From: Sphingomonas sp. Leaf32
Lineage (GTDB): Bacteria; Pseudomonadota; Alphaproteobacteria; Sphingomonadales; Sphingomonadaceae
Direction: 5' to 3'
DNA: 64,000 nt
Assembly: GCF_001421765.1 (NCBI RefSeq)
Contig: NZ_LMLA01000001.1
Location: 729,199-793,198 of the forward strand
Shown one piece after another: positions 27,661-35,918 of the stretch. The notes below the pieces were generated by a model. The model saw nothing but the letters and a program-made list of their open reading frames with translations, made no database searches and was not told the DNA's origin. The position numbers and the translations under genes are program-made. The stretch's first letter is position 1; the number at the start of each line of letters is the position of its first letter.

Positions 27661-28520
27661 CAGCCGAGCGCCTGGCTGAGAATCGCGAACGGCCGCGCCA
27701 CGCCGACCGGCGCGGGCAACGGATCTCCGCGCCGCATCGTGACCACGCCGTCCACCTGCAACAGGCCGAGTTCGTCCAGCCACGGCGACAGGCCGCTATC
27801 GGCCAGCACATCGATGCGGGTGAAGTCTCCGGCGCGCGAGCCGAGCCAGTGCGAGATCAGCAATTTCGCCTCGCGTATCGACGGCGCGATGACCGGACCG
27901 ATCGCATAGCCCCGCCCGAACCGCCGGAAACACGCCACGCCGACCAGATCGCCGTCGCGGTCGAGCACCACCACCTGCGCGGCGTCCAGCACTGCGGTCA
28001 TCGTCGCCTTGCGCGGCAGGCCGGTGCCATCCCCGACCATCGCCTGGATACGGACATAGTCGCTCTCGCCGATCGGCCGCAGCCGTTCGCCGGGTTCGGG
28101 TGCGGCCAGCGGAATCTGGAACGACGTGCCCTGATGCTGGGTAATGCGACCGACTTCTTCGAACCCCATCGTGCGATACAGCGGGACGGCGACCGCGGTG
28201 CCGTTCAGCAGCAGGCGGCTGCAATCGGCGGCGTCGATCGCATGGTCCATCAGCATCCGGCCCAGCCCCTTGCCGCGATGGTCGGGCGAGACGATGACCA
28301 TGCCGATCGTCGCCGTGTCGTTGCCGGTGGGGAACCACATGATCGTGCCGACGATCGCGCCATCGATCTCCGCCACCACGCCTTCGCCGACCGACAGCAT
28401 CATCTGCCAATCCTCGACCCGGTGCGGCCAGCGCTCCCCTTTCGACAGGGCTTGCGCGGCGGGCAGGTCGTCCGCTGTCATCGTTCGCAGATCGAGGCGT
28501 ATTTCCGGCGCTGTCGCCAC
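27660..28520 (-). CDS. GNAT acetyltransferase with C-terminal YitH-type second GNAT domain
   Basis: A 286-residue protein with two GNAT-like folds. The N-terminal half has the acetyl-CoA loop SPDHRGKGLGRMLM. The C-terminal half (from about residue 195) resembles the YitH/HolE acetyltransferase domain and includes DLVGVACFRRFGRGYAIGPV. The GTG at 28520 is chosen because AAGGA lies seven bases upstream; a TTG at 28541 would add seven residues. It is the first gene of the GNAT-gabD-dehydrogenase unit, with two operator-like sites upstream. It may N-acetylate an amine intermediate; that is an inference. Confidence 0.8.
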   Translation of the reverse strand: MATAPEIRLDLRTMTADDLPAAQALSKGERWPHRVEDWQMMLSVGEGVVAEIDGAIVGTIMWFPTGNDTATIGMVIVSPDHRGKGLGRMLMDHAIDAADCSRLLLNGTAVAVPLYRTMGFEEVGRITQHQGTSFQIPLAAPEPGERLRPIGESDYVRIQAMVGDGTGLPRKATMTAVLDAAQVVVLDRDGDLVGVACFRRFGRGYAIGPVIAPSIREAKLLISHWLGSRAGDFTRIDVLADSGLSPWLDELGLLQVDGVVTMRRGDPLPAPVGVARPFAILSQALG

Positions 28521-28605
28521 TATGCCATCCTTCCCAGCCAATGCATCCCTGCGCCGGGTCGGGTGCCGGCGTCATGGTGCAGAATTACCGCCCGCCGCCG
28601 GGCAG

Positions 28606-28620
28606 CGGCATAATGTATCG
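28606..28620. promoter_or_regulatory. Candidate Lrp-type operator, site 4
   Basis: CGGCATAATGTATCG: a good first half and AT-rich centre with a degenerate second half. It lies 86 bp before the GNAT start and 41 bp from the next site; paired sites are common for Lrp-family octamers. Confidence 0.4.
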
Positions 28621-28660
28621 CACCAATCGACAGGCGAAGCGTCCGATCTTTCGCCGGTTT

Positions 28661-28675
28661 TGCAATAATATGCCG
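28661..28675. promoter_or_regulatory. Candidate Lrp-type operator, site 5
   Basis: On the minus strand it reads CGGCATATTATTGCA: a perfect first half, AT centre and a weaker second half. It lies 141 bp before the GNAT start and 170 bp before the plus-strand gene. Confidence 0.45.
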
Positions 28676-28777
28676 TGATCGTGCGACCGTTGCCGACCGC
28701 CCGTCGGGCGGGCGCGGCAGGATCGGCGGCAAAGCGCGGTCGCAACGACCGCATCGACCGCGCCATGGCCCGAAAAC

Positions 28778-28794
28778 GGTGATATAGTATCACC
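28778..28794. promoter_or_regulatory. 17-bp perfect palindrome, operator candidate
   Basis: GGTGATA-TAG-TATCACC, 7-bp exact arms with a 3-bp centre, 51 bp before the start of the acyltransferase-like membrane gene. The form suits a GntR- or TetR-type dimer, but no such regulator gene is in the window. It is unlike the Lrp-type sites. Confidence 0.5.
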
Positions 28795-28844
28795 CTGTAG
28801 GTGGACTATGCCAGAATTGGGCGTGGTGAATATGGGAGGCGACT

Positions 28845-30044
28845 ATGGCGACGGCGGCCTTTGACGGCGACGGGCGACCGCACGGCGGACTGGCGGCGAT
28901 ACCGAAGGCGATCGCGACGACGCGGTTGCAGTCGATCGACGCGCTACGCGGGTTCGTGATGGTCGTCATGCTGCTCGATCACGTGCGCGAGACGTTCTTC
29001 CTGCACCTTCAGGTCGGCGATCCGGTCGATGCGCGCACGGTGATGCCGGCGCTGTTCTTCACCCGGCTGCTGAGCACGATCTGCGCGCCGGTGTTCGTCG
29101 CGCTGACCGGGCTGTCGGCCTATCTCTATGGCCAGAAGCATTCGCGTGCCGAAGTCTCCGACTTCCTGCTGCGGCGGGGCGCGTTCCTGTTGTTCCTCGA
29201 AATCAGTTTCGTCTCCTTCGCATGGTCGGCCAAGTTTCCACCGCAGACGTTGTGGCTGCAGGTGATCTGGGCGATCGGCTTCAGCATGATCTGCCTTGCC
29301 GGCGCGGTCCATTTCTCGCGCACGGTCATCGTCGCGCTGGGGCTGGCGATCGTATGCGGGCATAATCTGCTCGACGGCATCGTGCTGGCGCCCGGCGATA
29401 CCTTTTTCGTGCCGTGGGCGCTGTTGCATCAGCGCGCGGCGTTCGAGTTTCTGGGGATCACGTGGAAGACGACCTATCCCGTCCTGCCGTGGATCGGGCT
29501 GATCCTGCTCGGCTACGGCATCGGCCCGTGGTTCGCGAAGGGTACGGCGCCTGCGGTGCGGCAGCGGCGGCTGGTACTGCTGGGCATCGGGCTGATCCTC
29601 GGCTTCGTCGTGCTGCGCTGGCTCAACGTCTATGGCGACCGGCCTTGGTATGATGCCGGCACCCCGCTGCGCACGACGATCAGCTTCCTTGCGCTCACCA
29701 AATATCCGGCGTCGCTGCTGTTCCTGATGCCGACGGTCGGGATCGGCGCGCTGCTGCTGGCGGCGTTCGAACGGTTCCAGTCGTCGCGGCTGATCCCGCC
29801 GCTGGCGACGTTCGGCGGGGCGCCGATGTTCTACTATCTGGTCCACCTGTACATCCTGCGCGCGATGTACCTTGTTGCCTTCGCGATCTGGGGACCGACG
29901 CATGGCACGGTGTTCGCGCTGGGCAATCTCGGCTGGATCTGGGCATGGTATGCCGGGCTGATCGTGGCGCTGTATTTCCCGACGCGCTGGTTCGCCGGGG
30001 TGAAGCAGCGGCGCAAGGACATCTGGTGGCTGAAATATCTGTAG
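28845..30044 (+). CDS. DUF1624 / HGSNAT-like polytopic membrane protein
   Basis: A 399-residue protein with about ten hydrophobic segments. It opens with the family signature RLQSIDALRGFVMVVMLLDH, shared by DUF1624 proteins and heparan-alpha-glucosaminide N-acetyltransferase-like enzymes, which move acyl groups across the membrane. The His in LLDHVRE is the conserved candidate active-site residue. GGGAGG precedes the ATG. Its upstream region contains a 17-bp palindrome. It ends 11 bp before a strong bidirectional terminator. The substrate is unknown, and a link to the local pathway is only positional. Confidence 0.8.
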   Translation: MATAAFDGDGRPHGGLAAIPKAIATTRLQSIDALRGFVMVVMLLDHVRETFFLHLQVGDPVDARTVMPALFFTRLLSTICAPVFVALTGLSAYLYGQKHSRAEVSDFLLRRGAFLLFLEISFVSFAWSAKFPPQTLWLQVIWAIGFSMICLAGAVHFSRTVIVALGLAIVCGHNLLDGIVLAPGDTFFVPWALLHQRAAFEFLGITWKTTYPVLPWIGLILLGYGIGPWFAKGTAPAVRQRRLVLLGIGLILGFVVLRWLNVYGDRPWYDAGTPLRTTISFLALTKYPASLLFLMPTVGIGALLLAAFERFQSSRLIPPLATFGGAPMFYYLVHLYILRAMYLVAFAIWGPTHGTVFALGNLGWIWAWYAGLIVALYFPTRWFAGVKQRRKDIWWLKYL

Positions 30045-30055
30045 GCCGGACATGA

Positions 30056-30103
30056 AAAAGGGCCGCCCGGCCGGGGGATGATCCCCGGCCGGGCGGCCCT
30101 TTT
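30056..30103. terminator. Strong bidirectional terminator
   Basis: A 21-bp perfect stem: AAAAGGGCCGCCCGGCCGGG at the left, continuing one G, mirrored at 30083-30103. The loop is 6 bases and the stem ends in A/T runs on both sides. It lies between the convergent membrane-protein and bicupin genes and serves both. Confidence 0.92.
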
Positions 30104-30110
30104 CGATCGG

Positions 30111-30842
30111 CTATTCGACCGGGCGGTAGATCGCCCAGACCTTTACGACATCTTCTTCCGACAGCCACGAACAGCGCGCGCCGCGCAGGACGACGAACAG
30201 ATCGTCGGCGACGAAGCGATGGGCGGTGCCGGCCGCATCCTCGAACGTCACCGATCCTTCCATCAGGTGCATCAGCTCGCAATGCGGATACAGGTTGTTG
30301 CGCCGGTGATAGGGCGTCGATGCCCAGGTGCCTGCCGAAAACTTGCCGCTCGATGACTTGTAGTCAGTGTGGTTATGGCATTGCGGCGCGTCCGACAGCA
30401 GCAGCTCGGCCGCCGGCGGGTTCGACGGGACGCGCGTCGGCGACAGGTCGATCGCGACCGGCGCGGAAGCCCCCGGCATCCCGCCGGTGACCCGCATGAC
30501 GACGACCTGCGTATCCGCCGCCGCTGCCCATGCGAAGGAAATCCCGCCGGGCAGCATCGCGCTCCGATCGCGCCCCAGCGTCAGGTCGCCGATGGTCAGC
30601 GTGCCGTCGACCACGAAGACGAACTCGTCGCCCGGCAGCGTGTCGACCTGTCCGCTGCCCGACAGCGCCAGCGCGCCGATCGCGACCGGCCCGCCCGGTG
30701 CGGTCACCATGCGCCGGGCGGAAAACCATGGATCGCCGGCTTCGGTCGACCGCACGCCCGCTTCCGGATCGGCGACGAACGCGCGCAGGTCGATGCAATC
30801 CTGCGGCAGTACCGCCACCGGCCGTTCCGCGACCATGCTCAC
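30111..30842 (-). CDS. Bicupin protein (cupin_3/DUF861 type)
   Basis: A 243-residue protein with two cupin domains. The first (residues ~55-110) carries GDEFVFVVDGTLTIGD. The second (~165-230) carries YPHCELMHLMEGSVTFED, with the His/Glu metal-ligand pattern, and VLRGARCSWLSEEDV. DUF861 cupins include ureidoglycine aminohydrolase and EutQ-like proteins. The GTG at 30842 overlaps the HAD gene stop (GTGA); an ATG two codons later is an alternative. It is co-expressed with the HAD hydrolase. A metal-dependent step on a small nitrogenous acid is plausible but not shown. Confidence 0.75.
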   Translation of the reverse strand: MSMVAERPVAVLPQDCIDLRAFVADPEAGVRSTEAGDPWFSARRMVTAPGGPVAIGALALSGSGQVDTLPGDEFVFVVDGTLTIGDLTLGRDRSAMLPGGISFAWAAAADTQVVVMRVTGGMPGASAPVAIDLSPTRVPSNPPAAELLLSDAPQCHNHTDYKSSSGKFSAGTWASTPYHRRNNLYPHCELMHLMEGSVTFEDAAGTAHRFVADDLFVVLRGARCSWLSEEDVVKVWAIYRPVE

Positions 30843-31507
30843 AGTCCGACCAGCCCCGGCAGGCCGGCAATGCTCGGAATGACGTTCACGTCGTAATAGG
30901 CGTTGAGCGGTTCGTGCCCGCGATCGACGAACGCCTTCATCCTGATGCCCATGTCATAGGCGGTCATCTGGTCGTAGCGGAAGCTGGACGAGACGTGGAG
31001 CATGTCCTCCGGATTGCAGCCCAGCTGGTCGAGCATATATTCGAACGCCTGCATCCGCGGCTTGTACGCCTGCGCTTCCTCGGCGGTGTAGACCGCGTGG
31101 AACGGTGCCTCCAGCTTCTCGACGCTGTGCGGGATCAGGTCGACCATCGAATTGGACAGGATCACGAGCGGATATTCGGCCGCCACGCGCTTGAGCGGTT
31201 CGACGACATCGGCATGGGGTCGCCAGGTCGGGACGGCGGCATATACGGTGTCGGCGTCGCTGTCGCGATACGCGACGCCGTTTTTGGCGCAGGTGCGGCG
31301 CAGTGCGCCCTCCACCACGTCGCGATACGGCTTCCACGCGCCCAGCACTTCGTCGAGGCGATAGGCGGAGAAATCGGCGGTGAACCGGTCCATCGCTTCG
31401 GCCGCTACCCGGTCGGCGTACAGGGCGCGCGCAACCGGCGCCATTTCGAAGTTGATGAGCGTGCCGTAGCAATCGAAGCTGATATATTTCGGACGAAGAC
31501 CGGCCAT
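30839..31507 (-). CDS. HAD-superfamily hydrolase, haloacid dehalogenase type II-like
   Basis: A 222-residue HAD hydrolase. Nucleophile Asp12 sits in ISFDCYGTLINFE, motif II is VILSNS, and motif III/IV lies in the MLHVSSSFRYDQMTA region. The pattern DCYGTL without a second Asp is typical of L-2-haloacid dehalogenases rather than phosphatases, although many relatives act on unknown substrates. The ATG at 31507 follows AGGAGTGGGG; a longer start is rejected as it adds an unrelated tail. A candidate operator lies 123 bp upstream. It is followed by the overlapping bicupin gene. Confidence 0.82.
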   Translation of the reverse strand: MAGLRPKYISFDCYGTLINFEMAPVARALYADRVAAEAMDRFTADFSAYRLDEVLGAWKPYRDVVEGALRRTCAKNGVAYRDSDADTVYAAVPTWRPHADVVEPLKRVAAEYPLVILSNSMVDLIPHSVEKLEAPFHAVYTAEEAQAYKPRMQAFEYMLDQLGCNPEDMLHVSSSFRYDQMTAYDMGIRMKAFVDRGHEPLNAYYDVNVIPSIAGLPGLVGL

Positions 31508-31629
31508 TTCCCCACTCCTGGTTCGAGGTATGGTTGGAACGATACCGCCGGCATTCCGTGCTGCGCTGTCGTTTCCCCGGTCCCCAAGCAATATCCTGCC
31601 GATTGCACGCAATGGCTCGGCAGGGGGTG

Positions 31630-31644
31630 CGGCATATTATGCTT
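31630..31644. promoter_or_regulatory. Candidate Lrp-type operator, site 6 (HAD-bicupin)
   Basis: CGGCATATTATGCTT: close to the known Lrp consensus, with ATATTAT as its centre. It overlaps the stop codon of the M20 gene and lies 123 bp before the HAD start. Confidence 0.55.
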
Positions 31645-32803
31645 GGGTTACGCCCACCACCCGGCCGGCCAGCGCCGTGATCCATGCGATGCCCGGACCG
31701 ATGATCGCATCGTTGAAGTCGTAGCGCGGATGATGCAGCGCGGCATTCTCGTCCCCCTCGCGCGCCTGACCCATCCAGACATAGGCACCGGGACAGGCCT
31801 GCAGCATGAACGAGAAGTCCTCGGACGTGAAGGCTGGGTCGGGTGCCTCGGCATGGGCCAGTCCGGCATCCGCCGCCGCTGCCAGTGCGATCTCCGCCGC
31901 GCCGGCATCGTTGATCGTCGCGGGGTAATAGCGGGTATAGGTCACCTCGACCCGCGTATCGGTGGCGATGCCGATGCCCTGCGCCATCGACCGCACCGCC
32001 GCCTCGACGATGTCCTGTACTTGCCCGTCGAACGTGCGGACCGTGCCGACCAGCCGCACCTCCGCCGGGATGACGTTGTGGGTCTGCCCACCCGCGATCT
32101 GGGTGACCGACAGCACCGCCGACCGGGTGGGCGGCACGCGGCGGGCGACGATGGTGTTGAGTTGCGTCACCAGTTGCGCGGCGGCCAGCACGGCGTCGGG
32201 CGTGGTATGCGGCTGCGCGGCGTGGCCGCCCTTGCCATGGATCGCGATCTCGAACTTGTCAGCGGCCGCCATGATCGGGCCGGGGCGGGTCTGCAATTCG
32301 CCGGCGGGCAGGTCCGGCCAGTTGTGCAGCGCGAAGACGTAATCGCACGGAAAGCGTTCGAACAGCCCGTCGCGGATCATCTCGCGCGCGCCGGCCTGTC
32401 CCTCTTCGGCGGGCTGAAAGAAGAAGTGGATCGTGCCGTCGAACGGCGGCAGCGAGGCGAGGTGGCGGGCGGCACCGATCAGGATCGCGGTATGGCCGTC
32501 ATGTCCGCAACCGTGGAACACGCCGGGCGCGGTGCTGGCATAGGCCGGTGCGCCCTGTTCCTGAAACGGCAGCGCATCCATGTCGGCGCGCAGCCCCAGC
32601 GTCGCTCCCGGCCGGCCATGGGTCAGCGTGCCGACGACCCCGGTTCCGCCGATACCGGTCGTCACCTGCAATCCGGCGGCGGCCAGCTGCTCGGCGACCA
32701 GCGCGGCAGTGCGGTGTTCGGCAAAGGCCAGTTCGGGATGGGCATGGATGTCGTGCCGGATCGCGGTCACGGCGTCGATGATGTCGGCAAAGCGCTGATA
32801 CAT
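31637..32803 (-). CDS. M20 family amidohydrolase (hippurate/N-acyl-amino-acid hydrolase type)
   Basis: A 388-residue zinc amidohydrolase. The metal-binding and catalytic motifs are RADMDALPFQE, GCGHDGHTAILIGAARHLA and FQPAEEGQAGAREM with the catalytic Glu pair. The lid-domain GKGGHAAQPH and the C-terminal FTSEDFSFML supply the remaining ligands. Relatives release amino acids from N-acyl, N-benzoyl or N-acetyl conjugates. The ATG at 32803 (MYQRFADII) is the family start. No signal peptide is seen. It has its own perfect operator candidate 108 bp upstream. It fits deacylation of an imported N-acylated amino compound (inferred). Confidence 0.9.
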   Translation of the reverse strand: MYQRFADIIDAVTAIRHDIHAHPELAFAEHRTAALVAEQLAAAGLQVTTGIGGTGVVGTLTHGRPGATLGLRADMDALPFQEQGAPAYASTAPGVFHGCGHDGHTAILIGAARHLASLPPFDGTIHFFFQPAEEGQAGAREMIRDGLFERFPCDYVFALHNWPDLPAGELQTRPGPIMAAADKFEIAIHGKGGHAAQPHTTPDAVLAAAQLVTQLNTIVARRVPPTRSAVLSVTQIAGGQTHNVIPAEVRLVGTVRTFDGQVQDIVEAAVRSMAQGIGIATDTRVEVTYTRYYPATINDAGAAEIALAAAADAGLAHAEAPDPAFTSEDFSFMLQACPGAYVWMGQAREGDENAALHHPRYDFNDAIIGPGIAWITALAGRVVGVTQA

Positions 32804-32910
32804 GGCAGTCCCCCGGGCAAGGGGCGCAGAATGTCTCCTCCGCCGATGTCGGGTCAACCCCGTGCCGGGGGGAGAGTTCGGTGCGACGCGGCCGTGCTGC
32901 GGGACCGGGG

Positions 32911-32925
32911 CGGCATATCCTGCCG
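32911..32925. promoter_or_regulatory. Candidate Lrp-type operator, site 7 (M20 / porin)
   Basis: CGGCATATCCTGCCG: perfect 5-bp arms around TATCC, extendable by a further G/C pair on both sides (GCGGCA/TGCCGC). It lies between divergent genes, 108 bp before the M20 start and 147 bp before the porin start. Confidence 0.65.
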
Positions 32926-33071
32926 CAGCCATTGCGTGCCTGGCGGCACAAGCTATGCGAAACGCGCCGCTCTACGGCGAGATTTACTGTCGGGGCTGCG
33001 CGATACGGCAACATGATTGTAACGATGATCGCATCATGGCGACCGTCGAGAAGGCAGCGGGACCGGACGAT

Positions 33072-34319
33072 ATGCGAAGGACGTGGGGCGGGGGGATCGT
33101 GGCGGCGTCGCTGGCGGTGATCGGTGCCGCCCCGGCGGCGGCGCAGGTCGAGGCTCCCAGCGTCGAACGCGCGCCGGGCAATGTCGAGCTTCCGGAAATC
33201 GAGGCGCGCGATCCGCTGGTGTTGCAACTCGCCTATACCGGCGACATCCTGTCGTCGGTGGCGGGGGGCAGGCGACGGGGCACCCGCTGGATCAACAATG
33301 TCAGCGCGATCGCGTCGGCCGATCTGGATGCGTTGGCCGGGGTGCCGCGCACGACAGCGCTCGTCCACGGCTTCTACAATAACGGCGCCAGCTTCAGCGG
33401 CGAATTGGTCGGCGACGGGCAGGTCGTGTCGAGCATCGAGACCGGGGTGCCGTTGTTCCATGTGCTGGAGGCATGGGCCGAGCATCGCGGCGTCGACGAC
33501 CGCTGGTCGATCAAGGGCGGGCTGTACGACGTGAACAGCGAGTTCGACGCGCTTCAGACGTCGCTGCTGTTCGTCAACAGTGCGTTCGGCATGGGCACCG
33601 AACTGGCCGGTTCGGGTCGCAACGGTCCGTCGACCTTTCCCAGCACCAGCTTGGCGGTGCGCGGGCAGGTGAAGGTCGGCGACCGGTTGACGCTGCGCGC
33701 CGCCGCGGCGGACGGGGTGCCGAACGACCCCGCGCATCCGCGCCGCATCTGGATCGGGATCGGCGGCGGCGACGGCGCGCTGCTGATCGCGGAGGCGGAT
33801 GCCGAACTGGGTCGCGTGAGGCTGCTCGCCGGCGGATGGAGCTATACCGCGCGCAGCGACGACCGCTACGACGCCGCCATCGGCGCGGCGACCATCCGGC
33901 AGGTCCGCAGCGAGGGCCTGTATCTTCGCGGCGAGGCGCAACTGGCCGGCGATCGTACGCGCGGGATGCGCGGCTTCTTCCGGCTGGGCGTCGCCAGCGA
34001 CCGCGCCAACATCTTCGGTGGCTTTTCGTCGCTGGGGCTGGTCTGGCACGGGCTGGTCCCGGCGCGCCCGCAGGACGATAGCGGCATCGCGATCGCCTAT
34101 GCCGGTGCCGGCAGCGCGGGCCGGGCGATCATCCGCGCCGAATTCATCCCGCCGCCGCCACGGGGCGAGGCGGTGATCGAGCTGAACCATCGCTTCGCCG
34201 TCGCCGACTGGTTGGGGGTGCAGCCGCATGTCCAGTATATCGTTGCGCCGGGGCTGAACCCGACGGTCGGCAATGCCGTCGTCCTGGGGGTGCGGTTGAC
34301 CGCCACCTTCGCCGAATGA
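33072..34319 (+). CDS. OprB-type carbohydrate/solute porin
   Basis: A 415-residue outer-membrane protein of the carbohydrate-selective porin (OprB) family. The ATG at 33072 gives a clean Sec signal ending PAAAQ-VEA; an ATG 12 codons earlier lacks a ribosome site. Family-like segments include LVHGFYNNGASFSGELVGD, HRGVDDRWSIKGGLYDVNSE and TSLLFVNSAFGMG. The C-terminus is beta-strand-like (VVLGVRLTATFAE). With the TonB receptor and ABC importer it completes an uptake path across both membranes for this region. The solute is unknown. Confidence 0.8.
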   Translation: MRRTWGGGIVAASLAVIGAAPAAAQVEAPSVERAPGNVELPEIEARDPLVLQLAYTGDILSSVAGGRRRGTRWINNVSAIASADLDALAGVPRTTALVHGFYNNGASFSGELVGDGQVVSSIETGVPLFHVLEAWAEHRGVDDRWSIKGGLYDVNSEFDALQTSLLFVNSAFGMGTELAGSGRNGPSTFPSTSLAVRGQVKVGDRLTLRAAAADGVPNDPAHPRRIWIGIGGGDGALLIAEADAELGRVRLLAGGWSYTARSDDRYDAAIGAATIRQVRSEGLYLRGEAQLAGDRTRGMRGFFRLGVASDRANIFGGFSSLGLVWHGLVPARPQDDSGIAIAYAGAGSAGRAIIRAEFIPPPPRGEAVIELNHRFAVADWLGVQPHVQYIVAPGLNPTVGNAVVLGVRLTATFAE

Positions 34320-34360
34320 TCGGGCCGACGCTCGATCGGTGACCTGTGGCATGTCGCACG

Positions 34361-34375
34361 CGGCAGCATCTGCCG
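34361..34375. promoter_or_regulatory. Candidate Lrp-type operator, site 8 (aldehyde dehydrogenase)
   Basis: CGGCAGCATCTGCCG: perfect arms CGGCA/TGCCG with a less AT-rich centre, 71 bp before the aldehyde dehydrogenase start. A related CGGCACAAAGCACCG follows at 34378-34392. Confidence 0.5.
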
Positions 34376-34446
34376 TGCGGCACAAAGCACCGCCGCTTGC
34401 CCGTTTTTGGCACGATCCGCTCGCCGTCGGCGCTAAGGTAACGCCC

Positions 34447-35889
34447 ATGGCCAACGACATTCCGGGCACGTCCCGCGCCACCAGCTTTCTGATCGACGGG
34501 CACTGGCTCGACCGCAGCGACGCACCGCGCTGCGCCGTCGTCGATCCCGCGACCGAAGCCGTCATCGCCGACATCGCCATGGGCGATGCGCGCGACGTCG
34601 ATCTGGCCGTCGCCGCCGCGCGGCGCGCCTTCGCGACCTACAGCGAAACGCCGGCGGCCGACCGTATCGCGCTGCTGACCCGCATCGCCGATCTGCTGGA
34701 GGAACGCGCCGAAGCCTTTGCGCAGGCGATTTCCACCGAAATGGGATCGGCGATCGACTTCGCCCGCGTGTCGCAGGTGCCCGCCGGCATCGCCCATGTC
34801 CGCGCCCAGATCGAGGTGCTGGGCAGCTATCGCTTCCTGCGGGAAGAGGCGGGCTTCGCGCTCGCCCGCGAACCGATCGGCGTCGCCGCGCTCATCACGC
34901 CGTGGAACTGGCCGCTGTACCAGATCACGGCAAAGGTCGCTCCGGCGCTCGCCGCCGGCTGCACCGTCGTCCTCAAGCCCAGCGAATTGTCGCCGTTCAG
35001 CGCGCTGCTGTTCGCGGAGGTGATGCAGGATGCCGGTACACCGCCCGGTGTCTTCAATCTGGTCAACGGCGCGGGCGAAAGCGTCGGCGCCGCCCTGTCG
35101 TCGCACCCGGAGGTCGACATGGTGTCGATCACCGGATCGGCGCGTGCGGGGATGCTGGTGGCGCAGGGCGCGGCCCCGACCATCAAGCGCGTCGTGCAGG
35201 AACTGGGCGGCAAGTCGCCCAACGTCTTCCTCGACGATGCCGATTTCGACACGGCGGTGGGCAAGGGCGTGCTGTCGGCGATGCGCAATGTCGGCCAGTC
35301 GTGCAGCGCGCCGACCCGCATGGTCGTGCCCGCCCATCGCTTGGCGGAGGTCGAGGCACTGGCAAAGGCGGCGGCGGCGGCGATCGTGGTCGGTGACCCG
35401 ACCGATACGGCAACCCGCATGGGACCGATCGCCAACCGCGCGCAGCATGACCGCGTACAGGCGATGATCGCGACTGGCATGGCGGAGGGCGCGCGGCTGG
35501 TCTGCGGCGGTCCCGGCCGCCCCAACGGCCTCAATCGCGGCTATTATGTCCGCCCGACGGTCTTTTCCGACGTGACGCCCGCCATGCGGATCGCGCAGGA
35601 GGAAATCTTCGGCCCCGTTCTGTGCATCCAGCCCTATACGGACGAGGAAGACGCGATCCGCATCGCCAACGACACCGTCTATGGCCTAGGCGCGCACGTC
35701 CAGTCGGCGGACCTCGCCCGCGCCCGCGCGGTGGCGCGCCGCATCCGTGCCGGACAGGTCCATATCAACTATCCGCCATGGACCGCCCACGCGCCCTTCG
35801 GCGGCTATCGCCAGTCGGGCAACGGCCGCGAATATGGCGTCCACGGCCTCGACGAATTTTTGGAGACGAAGGCGATGCTCGGCTACTGA
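34447..35889 (+). CDS. Aldehyde dehydrogenase
   Basis: A 480-residue NAD(P)-dependent aldehyde dehydrogenase. It shows [12 protein letters not shown], general base Glu252 in [11 protein letters not shown], nucleophile Cys286 in [11 protein letters not shown], and the C-terminal [13 protein letters not shown] plus [10 protein letters not shown]. It is distinct from the GabD-like enzyme at 26191, so the region has two aldehyde-oxidising steps. It probably forms an operon with the oxidase that starts 29 bp later. That pairing suggests oxidation of an amine to an aldehyde and then to an acid (inferred). Confidence 0.9.
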   Translation: MANDIPGTSRATSFLIDGHWLDRSDAPRCAVVDPATEAVIADIAMGDARDVDLAVAAARRAFATYSETPAADRIALLTRIADLLEERAEAFAQAISTEMGSAIDFARVSQVPAGIAHVRAQIEVLGSYRFLREEAGFALAREPIGVAALITPWNWPLYQITAKVAPALAAGCTVVLKPSELSPFSALLFAEVMQDAGTPPGVFNLVNGAGESVGAALSSHPEVDMVSITGSARAGMLVAQGAAPTIKRVVQELGGKSPNVFLDDADFDTAVGKGVLSAMRNVGQSCSAPTRMVVPAHRLAEVEALAKAAAAAIVVGDPTDTATRMGPIANRAQHDRVQAMIATGMAEGARLVCGGPGRPNGLNRGYYVRPTVFSDVTPAMRIAQEEIFGPVLCIQPYTDEEDAIRIANDTVYGLGAHVQSADLARARAVARRIRAGQVHINYPPWTAHAPFGGYRQSGNGREYGVHGLDEFLETKAMLGY

Positions 35890-35918
35890 GCCGGGCCGTC
35901 TCTCGCAGGAGCCTTTCG

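Larger units (their letters stand above)
28521..28844. other. 324-bp divergent intergenic region with several operator-like elements
   Basis: The gap between the minus-strand GNAT gene and the plus-strand acyltransferase-like gene contains no convincing ORF. It holds two Lrp-type sites (28606-28620, 28661-28675) and an unrelated 17-bp palindrome (28778-28794), listed separately. It is probably a shared, regulated divergent promoter. Confidence 0.6.
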
